64,000 bases of DNA from Phycomyces nitens (Eukaryota; Mucoromycota; Mucoromycetes; Mucorales; Phycomycetaceae): assembly GCA_022702545.1 (NCBI GenBank), contig JAHRBC010000002.1, positions 1,364,001-1,428,000 of the forward strand, given 5' to 3'. The translations under genes and the position numbers were made by a program. This document shows, piece after piece, positions 1-12,121 of this stretch. Numbering within the stretch: position 1 is the first letter of the stretch; each line of letters opens with the position of its first letter. Below the pieces are notes generated by a model. That model saw nothing but the letters and a program-made list of their open reading frames with translations. It was not told the origin of the DNA and did not search any database.

Positions 1-508
1 TACTTTGGCAAAGTACTATGTGCGAAACAGTGGTATGGACAGTATTGAACTTGATGACCCGACGATTGTTGTTGCTTCTCGTCTTTGGAAAAATTCAACC
101 GTACATTCTTCATGTATGTACCGAAGAATAAAAAACGAGACCAGACGTGGCAATCATCATGTGATGTTCACCTGTCCATACAGAAAGTGAGTATTGGTAT
201 TAGTCAAAATACAAAATAGAGATCACTCGCATTTTTTATATTTTTATCTAGCCGTCGCAATATAACTATTCAAAGCTGGTTTGTTGGCACCGTGGAATTT
301 TATTTTGAGCATAAAGAGGTTGATGGCACACCGCACTTTCTGGCATTCGTTGAAGTGATGAAAGAGCATGGTACAGCAGCCCATGACTCATCTGTGCCAA
401 TCGTAATACGGCGGTCACACAGCTCAACTGGACAAACAACCCAGCCAAAATATGCTGTTAATGTGGATGACATTCAGCATCAAGTTGGGCTCATCCAGTA
501 CCCTCCAA
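1..508 (+). repeat. R3, left part: CACTACGG-type element carrying a transposase C-terminal remnant
   Basis: This stretch matches the R1 copy from about 29861 to 30366 and the inverted R2 copy. The open stretch at 292-503 encodes the start of a transposase tail (FYFEHKEVDGTPHFLAFVE), which in R1 continues to a natural stop. Here it is cut at 508 by element E1, and the rest lies in reverse at 18397-18895. The left end of R3 is outside the window. No complete gene is present. Confidence 0.85.
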
Positions 509-760
509 CACTGCAAAAATACCCCCAATTCCCATATGTGTAGTTGATACAGTTGGTATGGGATATAAAGGTCAATTTTCTAGCTCAGGCCATTTTTTGT
601 GAGTTAAGAGAAAAAACCATATTTTTGATAGATTTTATTGGTTGTAGAGAATAGTGTAGCATGAAAAATAAATATTAAACTCAAATCATATCAAATAAAC
701 TGTACCTGAGTATATCTTCTTTACTGTTAAACCAAAACATTTTAAATTATTTATTAAACA

Positions 761-3700
761 ATGGCTCCTATCCGTAAATCTACAAGAACAAAAGAATGCA
801 GATGTTCTATTTGCAAGAACAAAGAGGGAGGATTTGATTTTCTCACAGCTCAAACATTTAAGCGTCATATGCTTAAAGAAGATGCCAAAAACAGTTTTTT
901 TGGTGGTAGATGTAAGATATATTTTATATTTGGATTTGTAAATTATTTAATTAATAATAAATATGTTTTTGAATTAAATAGCAATGGAAATTGTTGATGA
1001 TGAAGAGCAATACTTTGAGGCCGTAGACAATGTAGAGGCCATGGATTTTGAGTCTGGTGGTAAGGATTTTTTAAAATTTTATTGTTTTTTTATTAAACCA
1101 ATGTTGTTACACTTGGGCAGACTTGGAAAACGATATTGAAGGACATGAGGGGGTACAAGAACCCATTAGAAACCTACCTCTTTCTGAATCTGACGCCATT
1201 TTTGGTGCAGAGGATGAATGCAGCTCGTTTGGTGACTCTGACTCTGACTCTGATAACGAAAGTGAAGATGAGATGCTTGATAATGAAGGTTTGTGTAGTA
1301 CCTGAAATGCTAATCCACCCATCTATATAGATTGTATATTAATGAGGTGTTTTGTGTTGATATTTTTCAGAATTCAACTCAGAATTGAGTTTCATTCATG
1401 GCTTTGTGGTCAAGGCTCTTGCCCTGTTCATTTCCTTTTACGTTGTCAATGAAGGCGCAATTATCTTGATTGCAATCGTAAACAAGATCTTGGATTTTTT
1501 TGGCGATTCTTTCCGAGTCCCATCAAGTGTCTCTGGTCTAAAAAGCATGGCAGGAATGGATACATTGACAAAGGGCATCAAGAAATATGTTGCATGTGGT
1601 GAATGCCACAGTATTTATGAGAACGATGGTGCACCTCTTTTCTGTACCTTTGACAAGTTTGGAAATAGCGCCTTGTGTGGCCATAGCTTGTTCAAGTCCA
1701 GTTCGTCCACAATCCCAAAGAAGTCGTATGTGTACCAGTCAATCAAACACTCTCTGCAAACTCTCTTTTCTCGGCCCGATTTCGAAACCCAAATCAACTC
1801 TTGGAATCGTGGTCCCAAAGTGGAAAAGACGATGTTTGATGTGTATGATGGTGCGATGTGGAACAGTGTTAAAGACATCAATGGCAACCTCTTTGTTGAT
1901 GACAGCCGCTCTCTAATGTTGACACTGAATATTGACTGGTTCCAGCCATTTGATGGTGTCTCATATTCGTGTGGTGCCATTTACTTGGCAGTAAACAATC
2001 TTCCTCGCGATGTCAGGTTTAAAAAGGAGAACATCATCCTCGTTGGATTAATGCCAGGCCCCAAAGAAGCAAAGACGTCTGAAATCAATAACTATCTTAG
2101 ACCTCTTGTTGATGAATTGGAAGAACTGTACCAGGGAATTATACTCAAGACCCACCAATGTCCATCTGGTGTGAGAATCCGCGCTGCTCTCTTTGTTGTT
2201 GCTTGTGACATCCCTGCCGCAAGAAAAGTATGTGGGTTCACATCCCATACAAGCACAAACGCCTGTCATAAATGCAATCGTCAGTTCACTCGGTTAGCTG
2301 GCACAAGCTCTGTTGATTATTCTGGATTTGACTTATCAAAGTGGCTCCTTCGCACTAGAGATGATAATCGTAAGGATGCTGAGGTCTGGAGAAATGCAGC
2401 CACTCAAACTGAGAGGCAGCGCCTTGAAGTTGCCAGTGGTGTTCGCTGGTCCGAACTGCATCGTCTCCAGTACTTTGACGTTGTCCGCTGCACGATCATC
2501 GATCCAATGCATAATCTTTTCTTAGGCACTGCCAAGAGGATGATGGAGAGATGGGTTGCAGATGGAGTAATCAACGATAAGAGTTTTGTTGCCATGCAGA
2601 AGATGGTAGAGAAGATGGTGTTGCCTGCAGACTACACAACATTAAGGACGAAGATTGGAAAGGGATTCCCCTTTATGAAAGCTGATGAGTGGAAATCGTG
2701 GTGCTTGGTGTACTCTCCCGTGGTGTTAAAAAACGTGCTGCCAATGCCAAAATTCAAGAACTGGATGTCTTTTGTCAATGCTTGCCGTTGTCTGACAAAG
2801 CCAAGTATCTCTGAGGACGATATTGAGGAAGCGCATCATAATCTAGAGCAGTTTGGTAAAGGTTGTGAGCAACTGTATGAGCCTGACCTCCTCTCTCCAA
2901 ACATGCACCTACATCTTCACCTTCGTGAAACCATTCTGGACTTTGGGCCAGTTTACAGTTACTGGCTTTTTGGTTTCGAGAGGTACAATAGTATACTCAA
3001 GAACATCAACACCAACAGGAGAAGTGGTTTTGAGGCCACGTATATGAGAAGTTTCATTGAGGATACAAGAAAGGGAGATTTTGTTCGCGGTTTCCTAGAC
3101 ACACCAAGTGGACAATACTTCTCAGACGTATTTAGCAAGTTGACCATCCATCAAGACATCACCTCAACCCAAATTCCGTACCTTGATTTGTCTGCCTTCT
3201 CATTGCCAGAATTCCTTGAATTTGCAGAGAACCCATCGTTAACAGTCCATGGTAACGAGCCTTTGCCACCATCAACTCTGCCATTGAAAAAGAAACCAAT
3301 GAGCATAATGCCTAGACTGGAATACAATTGTCTAGTGGAGTATTACCAGGTTGTCCATGGGGACAAAAACATTAACAGCTGCAAAGACACCATGGCCTCG
3401 ACCGCTTTTGTCAATGACTGGATTGAAATGCTTGCGTCAATCAACATCATGGGCCAAATATTCAAAGGAAGGAGTGGTAAACGTCGAAATGGGTCATACA
3501 TCCAAGCATTATTTGTTGAGGAAAAGACCGAGGCAGTGTACGCGTATGTTGGAGAGATTCAGTATCTATTTGTTCACACATTTAGTCCTGCTGTTTCTTC
3601 TTCGCATTGTGGAAATGCCTACGACAGTCAACACACTTTTGCTTTTGTAAATTGGTTCAAGACCACATCAGACACCACCAGAGAGGCTGAAGGAATTGAG

Positions 3701-3850
3701 GTTCACAAGGATGAATTTTCGGCTCTTGACTTTCAAAGCATTCTTCCTGTCCATCGGATTCTCCTGCCTGTTGCAATTGTGGATTATAAATCTAGTAGTA
3801 ACATTAACAAAAAACTAGTTGTCCCTTTGCCTAGAAAGGTTTCTGCCTAA
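761..3850 (+). CDS. Plavaka/CACTA-like (Tnp2-type) transposase, four exons, intact
   Basis: Spliced as 761-911, 982-1059, 1121-1288 and 1371-3850, with GT-AG introns all in phase 1, this gives 958 residues without a stop. Exon 1 has a CxCxxC...H zinc-like head (CRCSICK, then KRH). Exon 3 is acidic and Ser/Asp-rich. Exon 4 carries a CxxC pair (CGEC) near residue 208, the conserved NIDWFQPF block near 320, VACDIPAAR near 412 followed by NACHKC, DPMHNLFLGTAKRM, and GFERYN near 669. The Asp, Asp and Glu of these blocks are the likely RNase H-fold catalytic residues, as in Tnp2/Transposase_21 proteins. The C-terminus (IQYLFVHTF, HTFAFVNWF) recurs in all elements here. It would cut at the CACTG termini in the nucleus. 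It is the only unbroken Plavaka-type transposase in the window. Confidence 0.88.
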
Positions 3851-3945
3851 ATATATTTATCTTATCTCTCTTGTTCTTAATCATAACTTCATAGTTTGTT
3901 TTGCGAATCATGTGTTTAAAAAGTAAAAAAGACAAAAACAAAGAT

Positions 3946-5177
3946 TTATTCATTTTTGAATACCCAGGCAGGCAAATTCAAAGTCAGGTGACTTGGGGCA
4001 GGAATCTCCTTGATCGTTTTTTGCTGTCTGGGCATTCTTGTCTTTGTCTTTGTTGATGACCGTCTCAGGTCATCCTCTCTTGCAAGATGGTCAATGACCT
4101 CCAGAAGCCAGTTCAACTATATTAAATTTATCAGTCTTTTCTCATCAATCAGCACATCACTCTACAAAATATTAATTACCTCATCGCTTCTCCAACTGGG
4201 ACGAGCAACACAGAGAACACGCATGCTAATACCAGGCGCAATGTCTTCCATGTCTGATTCACCATCAGACATCACATCCTTCTGGAGGACATGGAGATAG
4301 GCCATCTCATCAGGGTTTTCAGGCTTATGGCCCATCTCCTCATCGATTGCCCTCCAGTGACGTTTGTAGGCCTCCACCCTGTGCAAGTGGATCTATAAAA
4401 ATTTTCAGATTAAATTAAAAATATCAAATCGTCTTTATACTAACCTCGACAAGCCTGGTATTAGCCCGAACCTTTCTCTTCTTGGCAGAAGCTTGCTCTT
4501 CACTCATGTTTGAAGTGAGATGGTAGTACTTGTAATTGTTTTTAATTTTTTGCACTACCATGCCAGGCCAAAAACCAGCAGCACGAGGCTGCGAGAGAAT
4601 GTAGTCTCTCAAGTAGTTGATGACCCTGACATTGTCTGGGTGATTAATCTTCTTGTCCTTATTCCATTTCTGTTTGCCTTCATTCTCGGCAATCAGAGCA
4701 GGATCGTTAGACGTGAAGTTCTTCTTCCACATCTTCTCATTAATGAATTCCTAGATATAATTTATTAGAAAATATTTTTTAACAAAATAATAATAATATT
4801 CATACCAAGACAATCGCACTCATATCACTGGTACCAAGTGAGCTGGAGGGGCCAACAGAAGGAGCCATTCCAACGGGACCAGCTTGGCCAAGAGGGAGCT
4901 GGCTCTGGACACCACTGGCATGGGCTTCCATGAACGTACTCATGGTCTGGTTGGTCTTGCCAGCGATGTCATAGACCATTCCCATTCTGGACTTGAGGAA
5001 CCTCAAGTCTTCAAGGACAGTGGCCATTTCTGTCTGTCCTTGACTACTTTCCTCACTGCGACTGGGGGCCCTTGGAAGGATTTCACGCTGGCTAATACGG
5101 CCAGCAGCAACACGGTGAATGGGAGCAGTTGGGTTTGCTCTGGCTTTGCGTCCTGAGTTTCTCTGATTTGAAGACAT
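3946..5177 (-). CDS. Conserved Plavaka-element accessory protein, four exons, intact
   Basis: Exons 5177-4806, 4750-4445, 4392-4180 and 4116-3946 join in phase 0 to encode 353 residues ending in TAA. Exon 1 starts basic and Ser/Gly/Ala-rich and contains a probable coiled coil (around MATVLEDLRFLKSRMGMV). Exon 2 is exactly 306 nt, as in all sister elements, and encodes a W-K..P.LIAENEGKQKWN globular block that ends basic (KKRKVRANTR). Exon 3 ends in the conserved RPSWRSDE motif. Exon 4 ends LPAWVFKNE. It converges on the transposase with under 100 bp between stops. I do not recognise the family. By position it could be the DNA-binding partner of the transposase, as TnpA is in plant CACTA elements; this is inference. 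Confidence 0.75.
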
Positions 5178-5455
5178 TTTCTAAATATTTTTTTTAAAAT
5201 AAAATAAAATAATAAGCATAAATAAATCCATATATATTAACATATATTTCTTTGAATACATAAACATACATTATAATTTGCAGTATAAGGTATAGTGTCA
5301 AATAAGAACAATAGTATTATATATATATATAAAAGACTGTATTTATATCTTTAAAAAATATATCTGGAGTACAGTAAAAAAAAAAGAGTCTTGGGTACAC
5401 AGTTTTCATAATCCCTTTATTCTCATAATTTATTAGGGCTTACTATAATCTAAAA

Positions 5456-5893
5456 ATGCATATGGATTCTTTTTTCCCGATTTTCCCTTTTTCTCTCTCT
5501 TTTTACTTTTTGCTTCCTTTATACTCTCTGGTAAGTACTTGAAAATTTTTCACGCAATTAAAGATAATCTTTAACATCTTTTCAATTATCTAAAAGGTGT
5601 CCTATAGTCACTTTTATTCAAGCTTGCACAAGAAAAAGGTAAATGGGCGCACTATTTTTTATTGCTGTTGCTAATCAGTAATCTTCATCTTGTAGATTCA
5701 AAACAACTCCTTTCAATTGCAATGGCCAAAGATGACAATGATGAAGTCGAATGGACGGAATGTACTTGGTATGTTCGAATATTTTATCACTATTAATACT
5801 AATATATTCTGTCTTTACTATCAGCCTTTTTATCAAAGAAAATTGCCGCGTTTTAACAAAGACATGGAATATCCAACAAACCAGTTTGTCTTG
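5456..5893 (+). other. Third transcription unit of E1: micro-exons with hydrophobic start
   Basis: Divergent from the accessory gene. A start at 5456 (or 5462) opens a very hydrophobic 25-codon exon (5456-5530: Phe/Leu/Pro/Ser-rich, signal-peptide-like). It is followed by GT-AG bounded exon candidates at 5597-5638, 5696-5768 and 5825-5893. The first three join in frame, while the fourth closes in TAA after a 1-nt loss relative to E2. The same plan of leader exon plus short exons recurs at the same place in E2, A, B and D, and in weaker form in C. Function unknown. Splicing is predicted only by eye. Confidence 0.45.
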
Positions 5894-6539
5894 GTAAGTA
5901 ATCAGTCATTCCTATTGCTTTTCTAACAGAAAAATATAGATATCTTTTCTATTACGCGTACACCTTTTTTGATTGTTATATCATTATCTATCTTGAGATA
6001 CTGTTTGGTATACACTGCAAAAGAGGGGCTGTTTGTAGTACCAGAAATCCGGCATTATGGTACTGAAAAGGGGTGGGTTTCACCTAGTTTAAATATTTTT
6101 TCAACTAGGAGGCATGCTAGCTTCACAGGTACCTCGGTGTCGTGGTTTGCAGTAGTAGAAACATGTAAAAATGTGCCGCAGGTGAGGTCTGTTAGCACTT
6201 TCGGTATATAGATCTGATTTGGAACGATGAAAAAAAGTATTTAAAAGAACGGTTCTATTTTGGTCGTCTCAACGTGGTCGTTGAAATGTTCAGATACGTC
6301 ACATATCTTTATGTTGCGAGTTGTAGAAACTCGATGTATCTACTAGTGGTTACTACCCAAGACCAATCAAATCAAACACTTGAAAGCCTCTTTATTCTTC
6401 TTCACCAGTAATATATCACCCATTATTTGATTTCCCGTTTATATTGGATTGGTAATGGTTTACGCTTTTATTTTTATTGGAAAGAATAGAATGTTTCTAG
6501 GTTTAGGGTCTATTATTACGCCTATTCCTATGCCTAGCC

Positions 6540-7434
6540 GTTTCTACCCGGTTGCTTGCTGCTATTTGGATGGAATATTTTTCTACATAAAAAATACCTG
6601 CAAAAATATGAATATCCAGCAATTTTTTGGGCTGCAGGAGTGTTCTGTAAAAGATAAAGAAGTGTTAATGATGTGGGGTACAAAGAGAAAATTTTTGTGT
6701 GTCAAAAGATACTTACATTGCAAGAGATGGGCAAGAGTGCGCAAAGGGGACTTGAATTTTAAGGCTGGATGGGCTGTGTGGCAGGTTTTACTATAAAAAA
6801 GGGAATAAAAATTAATATGGGTGAACAGAGTGATGATATATTTAATTTACATACCAGGAGCCAAATGGGTTATCAAAGTAGGGGGTATGGTGTGTAAAGG
6901 AAGCCCAAGTGAGTCTATAAAACACATAATAATAATAATTAATAAATAATCTGAATAATATTTTGGATAAGCAAAAAGAGATTTATAAAGAATATTACCT
7001 TTATGATTACAATTGCGAATGATGGAGGAGGCCGATGGCATGAATAGAAAGGGCAGTCTACAATGGAATAGAGTCAGAGAGGGAACAAGTATGATTGAAA
7101 GAAAAAATTTTACCTGGTGCCGATGGCATCCCTATATAAGTTGTTTGGCCAATCTAAAAGAGAAAGTGAAAATAATTTTTATCAAGATGATGGTACCAGT
7201 GAATGCGGCCAGTGAGTATTTGTCTAGATGGCCATTGTGGAAAGGATGAGTTGCAATGGGAGCGCACATCTATGAAAAAGAGGTTAATTTGTGTGTATAA
7301 AGAGGTATAAAAAATGTCTTACCAGAGAAAGGCACCAATATCAAAAAAGCAAGGAAAAGGAAAAATAAAGGGAACCAAAAAAAGGAGAGAGTCTGAAATT
7401 TTTTTTCACCTTTGAAGCATGCTGCGGAAAGCAT
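6540..7434 (-). other. Third transcription unit of A: seven candidate micro-exons, hydrophobic leader
   Basis: Starts with ATG at 7434. Exon 1 (7434-7323) encodes about 37 residues: a short polar start, then a long Phe/Leu-rich hydrophobic run ending LVPFS, typical of a signal peptide or membrane segment. GT-AG bounded segments follow toward the 6013 terminus, mirroring B's exons of 73, 40, 59, 60 and 74 nt and a last one. One frame reads MPSASSIIRNC in the fourth segment. A has A6 in the leader (7343-7348), where B has A5 and is frameshifted. No family recognised. Phases between exons 1 and 2 are not clean, so the coding model is tentative. Confidence 0.42.
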
Positions 7435-7566
7435 GATGGATTGAGCCCAAAAACAATATCAAGGCCGATTTGCATCTCAGTGCTTCAAGACAATAGAGGA
7501 ACATCTTTATAGTCATTCAAAATGCCTATATATAACGGCCTTTTTGATATTCAACCTCTCTTACCT

Positions 7567-7594
7567 TTACACACACACACACACACACACACAC
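7567..7594 (+). repeat. (AC)n microsatellite between the two divergent units of A
   Basis: Thirteen AC dinucleotides lie between the accessory gene start (7707) and the micro-exon unit start (7434), so within the shared upstream region. The same repeat lies at the same place in B (about 24331-24357) and D (about 43851-43879). Confidence 0.85.
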
Positions 7595-7706
7595 TTACTC
7601 ACCCACCCAACAAAACAGTTTTTGTATGTATATTATATTTATTTTTATTTCAATTGAACAAAAACTAATAATTATAATCGAAATATACTTTACCATATTC
7701 TAGAAA

Positions 7707-8895
7707 ATGGTTAACCAAAGAAGATCGATTGCTCCTCGTCCCACTCCTGCTCCTGCTCTCACTCCTGCCAACATGGAGCAAATTGTCGAGATGCTCTCTG
7801 GAATTCAAGACAACATGACCAGAGTGGAAGATAAGGTCACCAATGTAGAAGGCGAGTTGGTGACCTCCAACACCAAACTGGTAACGATGGATGCCAGACT
7901 TGGTGTCATCATTGCTGGAACCCGTGAAGCCATTAAGGCCATTGACAATTTTGGAGAAGAGGTTCCTGCCACTGCCACCAGTGAACCCAGCAATGTTGCG
8001 GTTGTGGAGGCCATTGGTTTGGCCGGACCCAGCCATAAAACATCAGTGGAGGTCAATGTAAGCATTATACCTTATACTATATTATCAATTCATTAACTTG
8101 TTTACTATATCAGAGAAAGATCCGTGAGTTCTTGTGGGAGCCAAATTTCCATGCAAATACTCCAGCAGAGATCTTGGCCAACACTAACAAGCCCAGGTGG
8201 AACACGGATGTTCACTTTAATGTGACTCCAAACAAGGAGTTAGTGAACAGGCTTCTTGTCATCCTGGAGCACAAGTTTGCTGGTGATGGGATGAGAACCA
8301 AGGATCTTCGTGATAAGCTCCACAAAAACTTCATCAACAGATGCAAACAGGAGAAGATCTCTGCTGCTGCAAAAGAGATCACGAACACACGTTCACGGAG
8401 AGCCAGACGTGCTGGTGAAGTAAGTTATCCTTGATATATTAAAAATCTATTCCAAAAAATAATAACAAGGTTATTATTAGAACCACAAGCGCCGAACAAA
8501 GGCATACGGCAGCAACATGGTTGCCATCAACCAAGAGATGGGCCGGGATTGTGCCAATGCACTCCCCAAGGAAGCAATGTCCGGAGGAGAATCGGATGAC
8601 GAAGTCTCCGAAACTGGAAGAAGACGTGTGATTCGGACCGTCCGCCCAAGTTGGAGAAGCGATGAAGTGAGTTGTTGAGCTGATTATAAATAATATTTTG
8701 GATGACTTTAGATTACTAATGTGCAATTGATAGTACAACCGATTTATCCAAGTCATTGATAGATTCGTTGGTCTCCAACTTGGAGCAAACTCTCACCAGT
8801 TGCTGTCAAGGGTTTATGGCAGAACTGTGGACGTGGCAGTCCCGACCAATTTAAATCCCAGTCTTGCTCAGTGGGCTCTTAGACATGGGCTTTAA
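7707..8895 (+). CDS. Conserved Plavaka-element accessory protein of A, four exons, intact
   Basis: Exons 7707-8057, 8114-8419 (306 nt), 8481-8666 and 8734-8895 join in phase 0 for 334 residues. The N-terminus is basic (MVNQRRSIAPRP) and followed by a predicted coiled coil rich in Glu, Thr and Met. Exon 2 has an IREFLWEPNF...NKPRW block, a helical-looking middle, and a basic end (NTRSRRARR) that could be nuclear localisation or DNA contact. Exon 3 is acidic, then closes on VRPSWRSDE. Exon 4 (YNRFIQVIDRF) ends WALRHGL. It converges on the transposase, and about 120 bp separate the stops. Intact here; the B copy has lost one C at the position of C8564-8567. Function unknown, with a TnpA-like DNA-binding role possible. 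Confidence 0.75.
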
Positions 8896-9016
8896 TAAAA
8901 TAATTTTTTTTATCTCTCCATCTATTTTTTTGACACGCGTTACGTTTTGACGACATTTATAAAGGCAATGCTATTTCTGTTTGTTCTTTATAAAAGAGAA
9001 AAGATATTTTTTTTTA

Positions 9017-9565
9017 TTACACGCAAAGTTTCTTTGGCAAAGGAATGACCAGCATCCTCTTTATACCATTTCGGCTTGTGTGTGTGGCAGTCGCAACTTC
9101 CAAAAGAAGGCGATGCACTGGCAAGATGCACTCATTGGTAGCAGGAGAAAAACTGGGCAAACAGATGTCAACACCTTCATCTTCGCGTGATCGTTCATAA
9201 CAGACACCATTCCATCGCACAAAGGCAAAGACATGCTGGCTTTGATAGCCACGACGATTTAAACGGACAGAGGCAGAGAGAGGCGGCGTAAACTGATGAA
9301 CAAAAATATACTGTATCTGCCCAGTATAGGCGGTCTGGTTCTCACCAGTGCTGCTACCAAACAAAGCTTGTACACGAGATCCACCATTTCCAGAGCTATT
9401 GTGTCCACGATAAACTTGGCCAAGGAGATTTATCGATTTCAGCTTCACGATCTGATTGTCAACAAACAACGAAGAAGAAGTGGCATGTTGATAATGCTGG
9501 AGGGTGTCAATGTCATACGTATCCACATAGTAAGCCAACAATTGAGGATAGTCAATATCACTCAT
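9017..9565 (-). CDS. C-terminal part of the A transposase as a separate overlapping ORF
   Basis: 182 residues. It begins at an ATG that overlaps the stop of the main transposase ORF as ATGA (stop and start share bases at 9562-9565). The sequence (MSDIDYPQL, then YTGQIQYIFVHQF and HVFAFVRWNGV, ending VIPLPKKLCV) is the C-terminal domain that is fused in E1, C and D. The split comes from one C missing in a C5 run shortly upstream; six C would keep one frame. Both A and B have it, so it predates their separation. Either the frameshift inactivates, or the downstream ORF is reached by frameshifting or re-initiation. Confidence 0.7.
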   Translation of the reverse strand: MSDIDYPQLLAYYVDTYDIDTLQHYQHATSSSLFVDNQIVKLKSINLLGQVYRGHNSSGNGGSRVQALFGSSTGENQTAYTGQIQYIFVHQFTPPLSASVRLNRRGYQSQHVFAFVRWNGVCYERSREDEGVDICLPSFSPATNECILPVHRLLLEVATATHTSRNGIKRMLVIPLPKKLCV

Positions 9566-12121
9566 TTTTGTGGCAGACTTTTGAAGCAGAGGAAACGCAG
9601 AGGGGGAAGAGGCTCGTTACCCTTGATTGGGAATTCAGAATTCTCTGAAGCTTCGATGAAATCCAGCAATCTGAACGGGCGTCGTGTTGGTGTTGGTGTG
9701 GGTGTGGGTGTGGGGGTAGGGATAGAGGCAGAGGTGGAGGCAGAGAGGAGGTTTGAAAAGAGAGAAGTGAAGATGTCTTGGCTTGGAGATTGTAGAACAG
9801 CATTGACATAATCATTCTTGAATACGTCCTGGACAAATTTCCGCATGTAGGTTGCCTCAAACCCATTCTTTCCATTCGTGCTCACGTTCTTTAGCAATCC
9901 GTTGTACCTCTCAAACCCAAAGAGCCAATAGCCGTACACCGGTCCAAAATCATTGATGGTCTTATGAAGATGGAGGTGCAGGTGCATGTTGCAGGTGAGA
10001 AGACTTGGAGGGTAAAGGCGCTCGCACTCTTGGCAGAATTGCTGAAGGTGGTGATGGGCATTGTCAACATCCTGGAAGGACACAGATGGCTTGACAATCA
10101 GGCGGCAGGCATCCACAAAGTTCATCCAACTGTTAAACTTTTGACGCAGGAGAACGGGCTTCAATGCAACAGGCGAATATACCAGCACCCAAGATTTCCA
10201 CTCGTCTGCTTTCATGAATGGAAATCCCCTGGCAATCTTTGTCTTTAGTGAACTGTAATCACTTGGCAGCTCCATGGTGTCTGCTATCTCCTGCATCACA
10301 AGAAGATCGTCATTGGACAAATCACCACCAGAGATCCAGTTTTCAACCATTCTCTTGGCGGTTCCCAGGAAGAGGTTGTGCATGGGGTCCACCACAGTTG
10401 CGCGGACAAGATCAAGATACTGGAGGCGGTGAAGCTCTGACCATCGTACACCATTCTCAACTTCAAGTCCATGCCTTTCGGAAATCGTCTGGGCATCTTT
10501 CCAAAGTGTTGCATGGTGTCTGTTGTCAACTGATGTCCGAAGAGACCATTGTGAATAGTCAAATCCACGGAAATCCACCTGGTTTGACCCCTCCAAACGA
10601 GAGAACTGACGATTGCACTTGTAGCATGCATTGGTGCTGTTGTGTGCCGTAAACCCACTCGTCTTCCTTGCAGCTGGGATATCGCACGCCACCATCAACA
10701 ATGCACCACGGACATTGACACCAGACGGGCACTCAAAGGTTGGGATCCTTATTCCAACAAACAACTGCTCCAGTTCATCGACCAACGGCTTGAGATAACT
10801 GTTGATCTCATCTGTCTTTGGCTCCTTGGGTCCAGGCATCAGACCGACGAGAATAGTATTTTCGGCCTTGAACCTTTCCTCCCTAGGCAAATTATTGATT
10901 ACAAGATAGATGGCACCACAAGAATAGCTGATTCCATCAAAGGGCTGGAACCAGTCAATGTTCAGTGTCAGCATCAAAGAACGTGGATCTGCAACGAACG
11001 AAACACCACCCATGTCCTGGAGACCCTTCCACATTGCACCATCGTAGATATCGCACATGGTGTCTACAACTTTTAGCTCCTGGTTCCAGTGACGAATCTT
11101 GGTCTCAAAATCCGGGCGGAGGAAAAGGACTCTCAACGCCTGCTTGACGGACTGATAGACGTACGATCTCTTGGCACCAGATGACGATTGCTTCATCAAT
11201 TGACAACCACATACAGATTGGGAACCGAGCTTAGCAGAATCGCACCGAAGTGGAGCAGACCCAGCTTCCTCATACACCGTGTGGCAATCCTGGCACACAA
11301 CGAATCTCTTTACACCCTTGGTCAAGGCAGTGAAACCCGTCATGCTTTGGAGACCAGAAAGGCTTGAGGGCAATTGGAAGTCCTGTCCGTAAATCGTCAA
11401 GAGTTTGTTGATGAACTCAATCAAGACAACAGCACCCTTATCGACCACATAACGGGATGCAAACAGAACAACGAAAATGGCAATTGCTCTGTGCACTGGG
11501 TTTTTGGGCATACCAGGAGTAGCAAAAGGGTCTATTATTTAAAAAGGAAAATTATTAACACTCAATTTTTGCTTGCTTTTGTATTATAGCTATTCAATAC
11601 TGACCTTCACTATCAAACTCCTCGACCTCAATCTCCTCGACATCGGCTTCATCATCACTGTCATTGTCAGAGTCGTTGGTGATTTCGGCACCATCGCCAT
11701 TGACCTCATTGTCAAGTTGATCGGCATCAACCATTTGGTTATAATCCCCAAAAGGTAAGCTGGGCTGACTGTCAACTGCCACGGATTCGGATTCAATAAT
11801 CGGCATTGCTGCAAATATGGGTTAGATTAGTTTATTACTCTGCACTGGTTTTCAAATAAATATATTTTACCCTCAACGTCCAAATCCATCATATCACTTT
11901 GTGTGCCTGAGTTCAATTGAAAAATACAAGTTATTATTGCGCAGTAAATGAAAATTAACACTAGTATACATACTGCTCTCAAATTCGCCAGTTTCTTCAG
12001 TTCTTGCTCTCTTACTATGGCGTTGGTAAGTGCGCTTGGATACAATAGTGAATCCTTGCTGGTTATTGCTGCATTTGTTGCAGTAACAGGCAGTAGTGTT
12101 TTGTGTGGAAATAGAAGACAT
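9562..12121 (-). CDS. Plavaka/CACTA-like transposase of A, N-terminal and catalytic part
   Basis: Exons 12121-11974, 11906-11871, 11808-11605 and 11531-9562, all phase 1. Exon 1 has the zinc-like CYCNKC...QRH head, and exon 3 is very acidic. The last exon carries CQDC, NIDWFQPFDG, VACDIPAARK, NACYKCNRQF, DPMHNLFLGTAKRM and GFERYN, the same ordered blocks as E1. A Pro-Thr microsatellite follows, and reading then leaves frame in a C run and stops after FKSLPQK. The remaining 182 residues are the overlapping ORF at 9017-9565. The sequence matches B throughout. Roughly two thirds of residues match the D transposase and fewer match E1 (estimated by eye). Confidence 0.85.

Larger units (their letters stand above)
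509..6012 (+). mobile_element. E1, Plavaka/CACTA-like DNA transposon, main part
   Basis: The left terminus at 509 begins CACTGCAAAAATACCCCC. It is nearly identical to the left end of E2 at 46664, and E1 and E2 are collinear. E1 holds a transposase gene (+), a convergent accessory gene (-) and a divergent micro-exon unit. At 6012 it is interrupted by element A. Its last 667 bp, with the right terminus, lie in reverse at 18896-19562. Its TSD in R3 is CGA, with the left copy (506-508) mutated to CAA. The uninterrupted sequence at 30355-30380 in R1 shows the original site. Unrearranged length is about 6.17 kb, matching E2 (6167 bp). Confidence 0.9.

Noticed and set aside
266..448. Minus-strand ORF at 266-448 and its copies at 30125-30307 and 38535-38717
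   Set aside because: It is the antisense shadow of the transposase-tail reading frame, which has family-like motifs.
4162..4386. Accessory-gene exons read as separate short genes
   Set aside because: They join in phase 0 through GT-AG introns, with the same exon lengths in sister elements, so they form one gene.
7567..7594. AC repeats as a CRISPR-like or functional array
   Set aside because: Simple dinucleotide microsatellites without spacers; the genome is eukaryotic.
9296..9811. Plus-strand ORF of 171 codons with a Val-Gly repeat (and its mirror in B)
   Set aside because: It is the antisense of the Pro-Thr repeat and C-terminus of the transposase.
10218..10652. Long antisense ORFs across the A and B transposases (also 35651-36289 in C)
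   Set aside because: They overlap the well-supported transposase exons in antisense and have no motifs or codon bias of their own.
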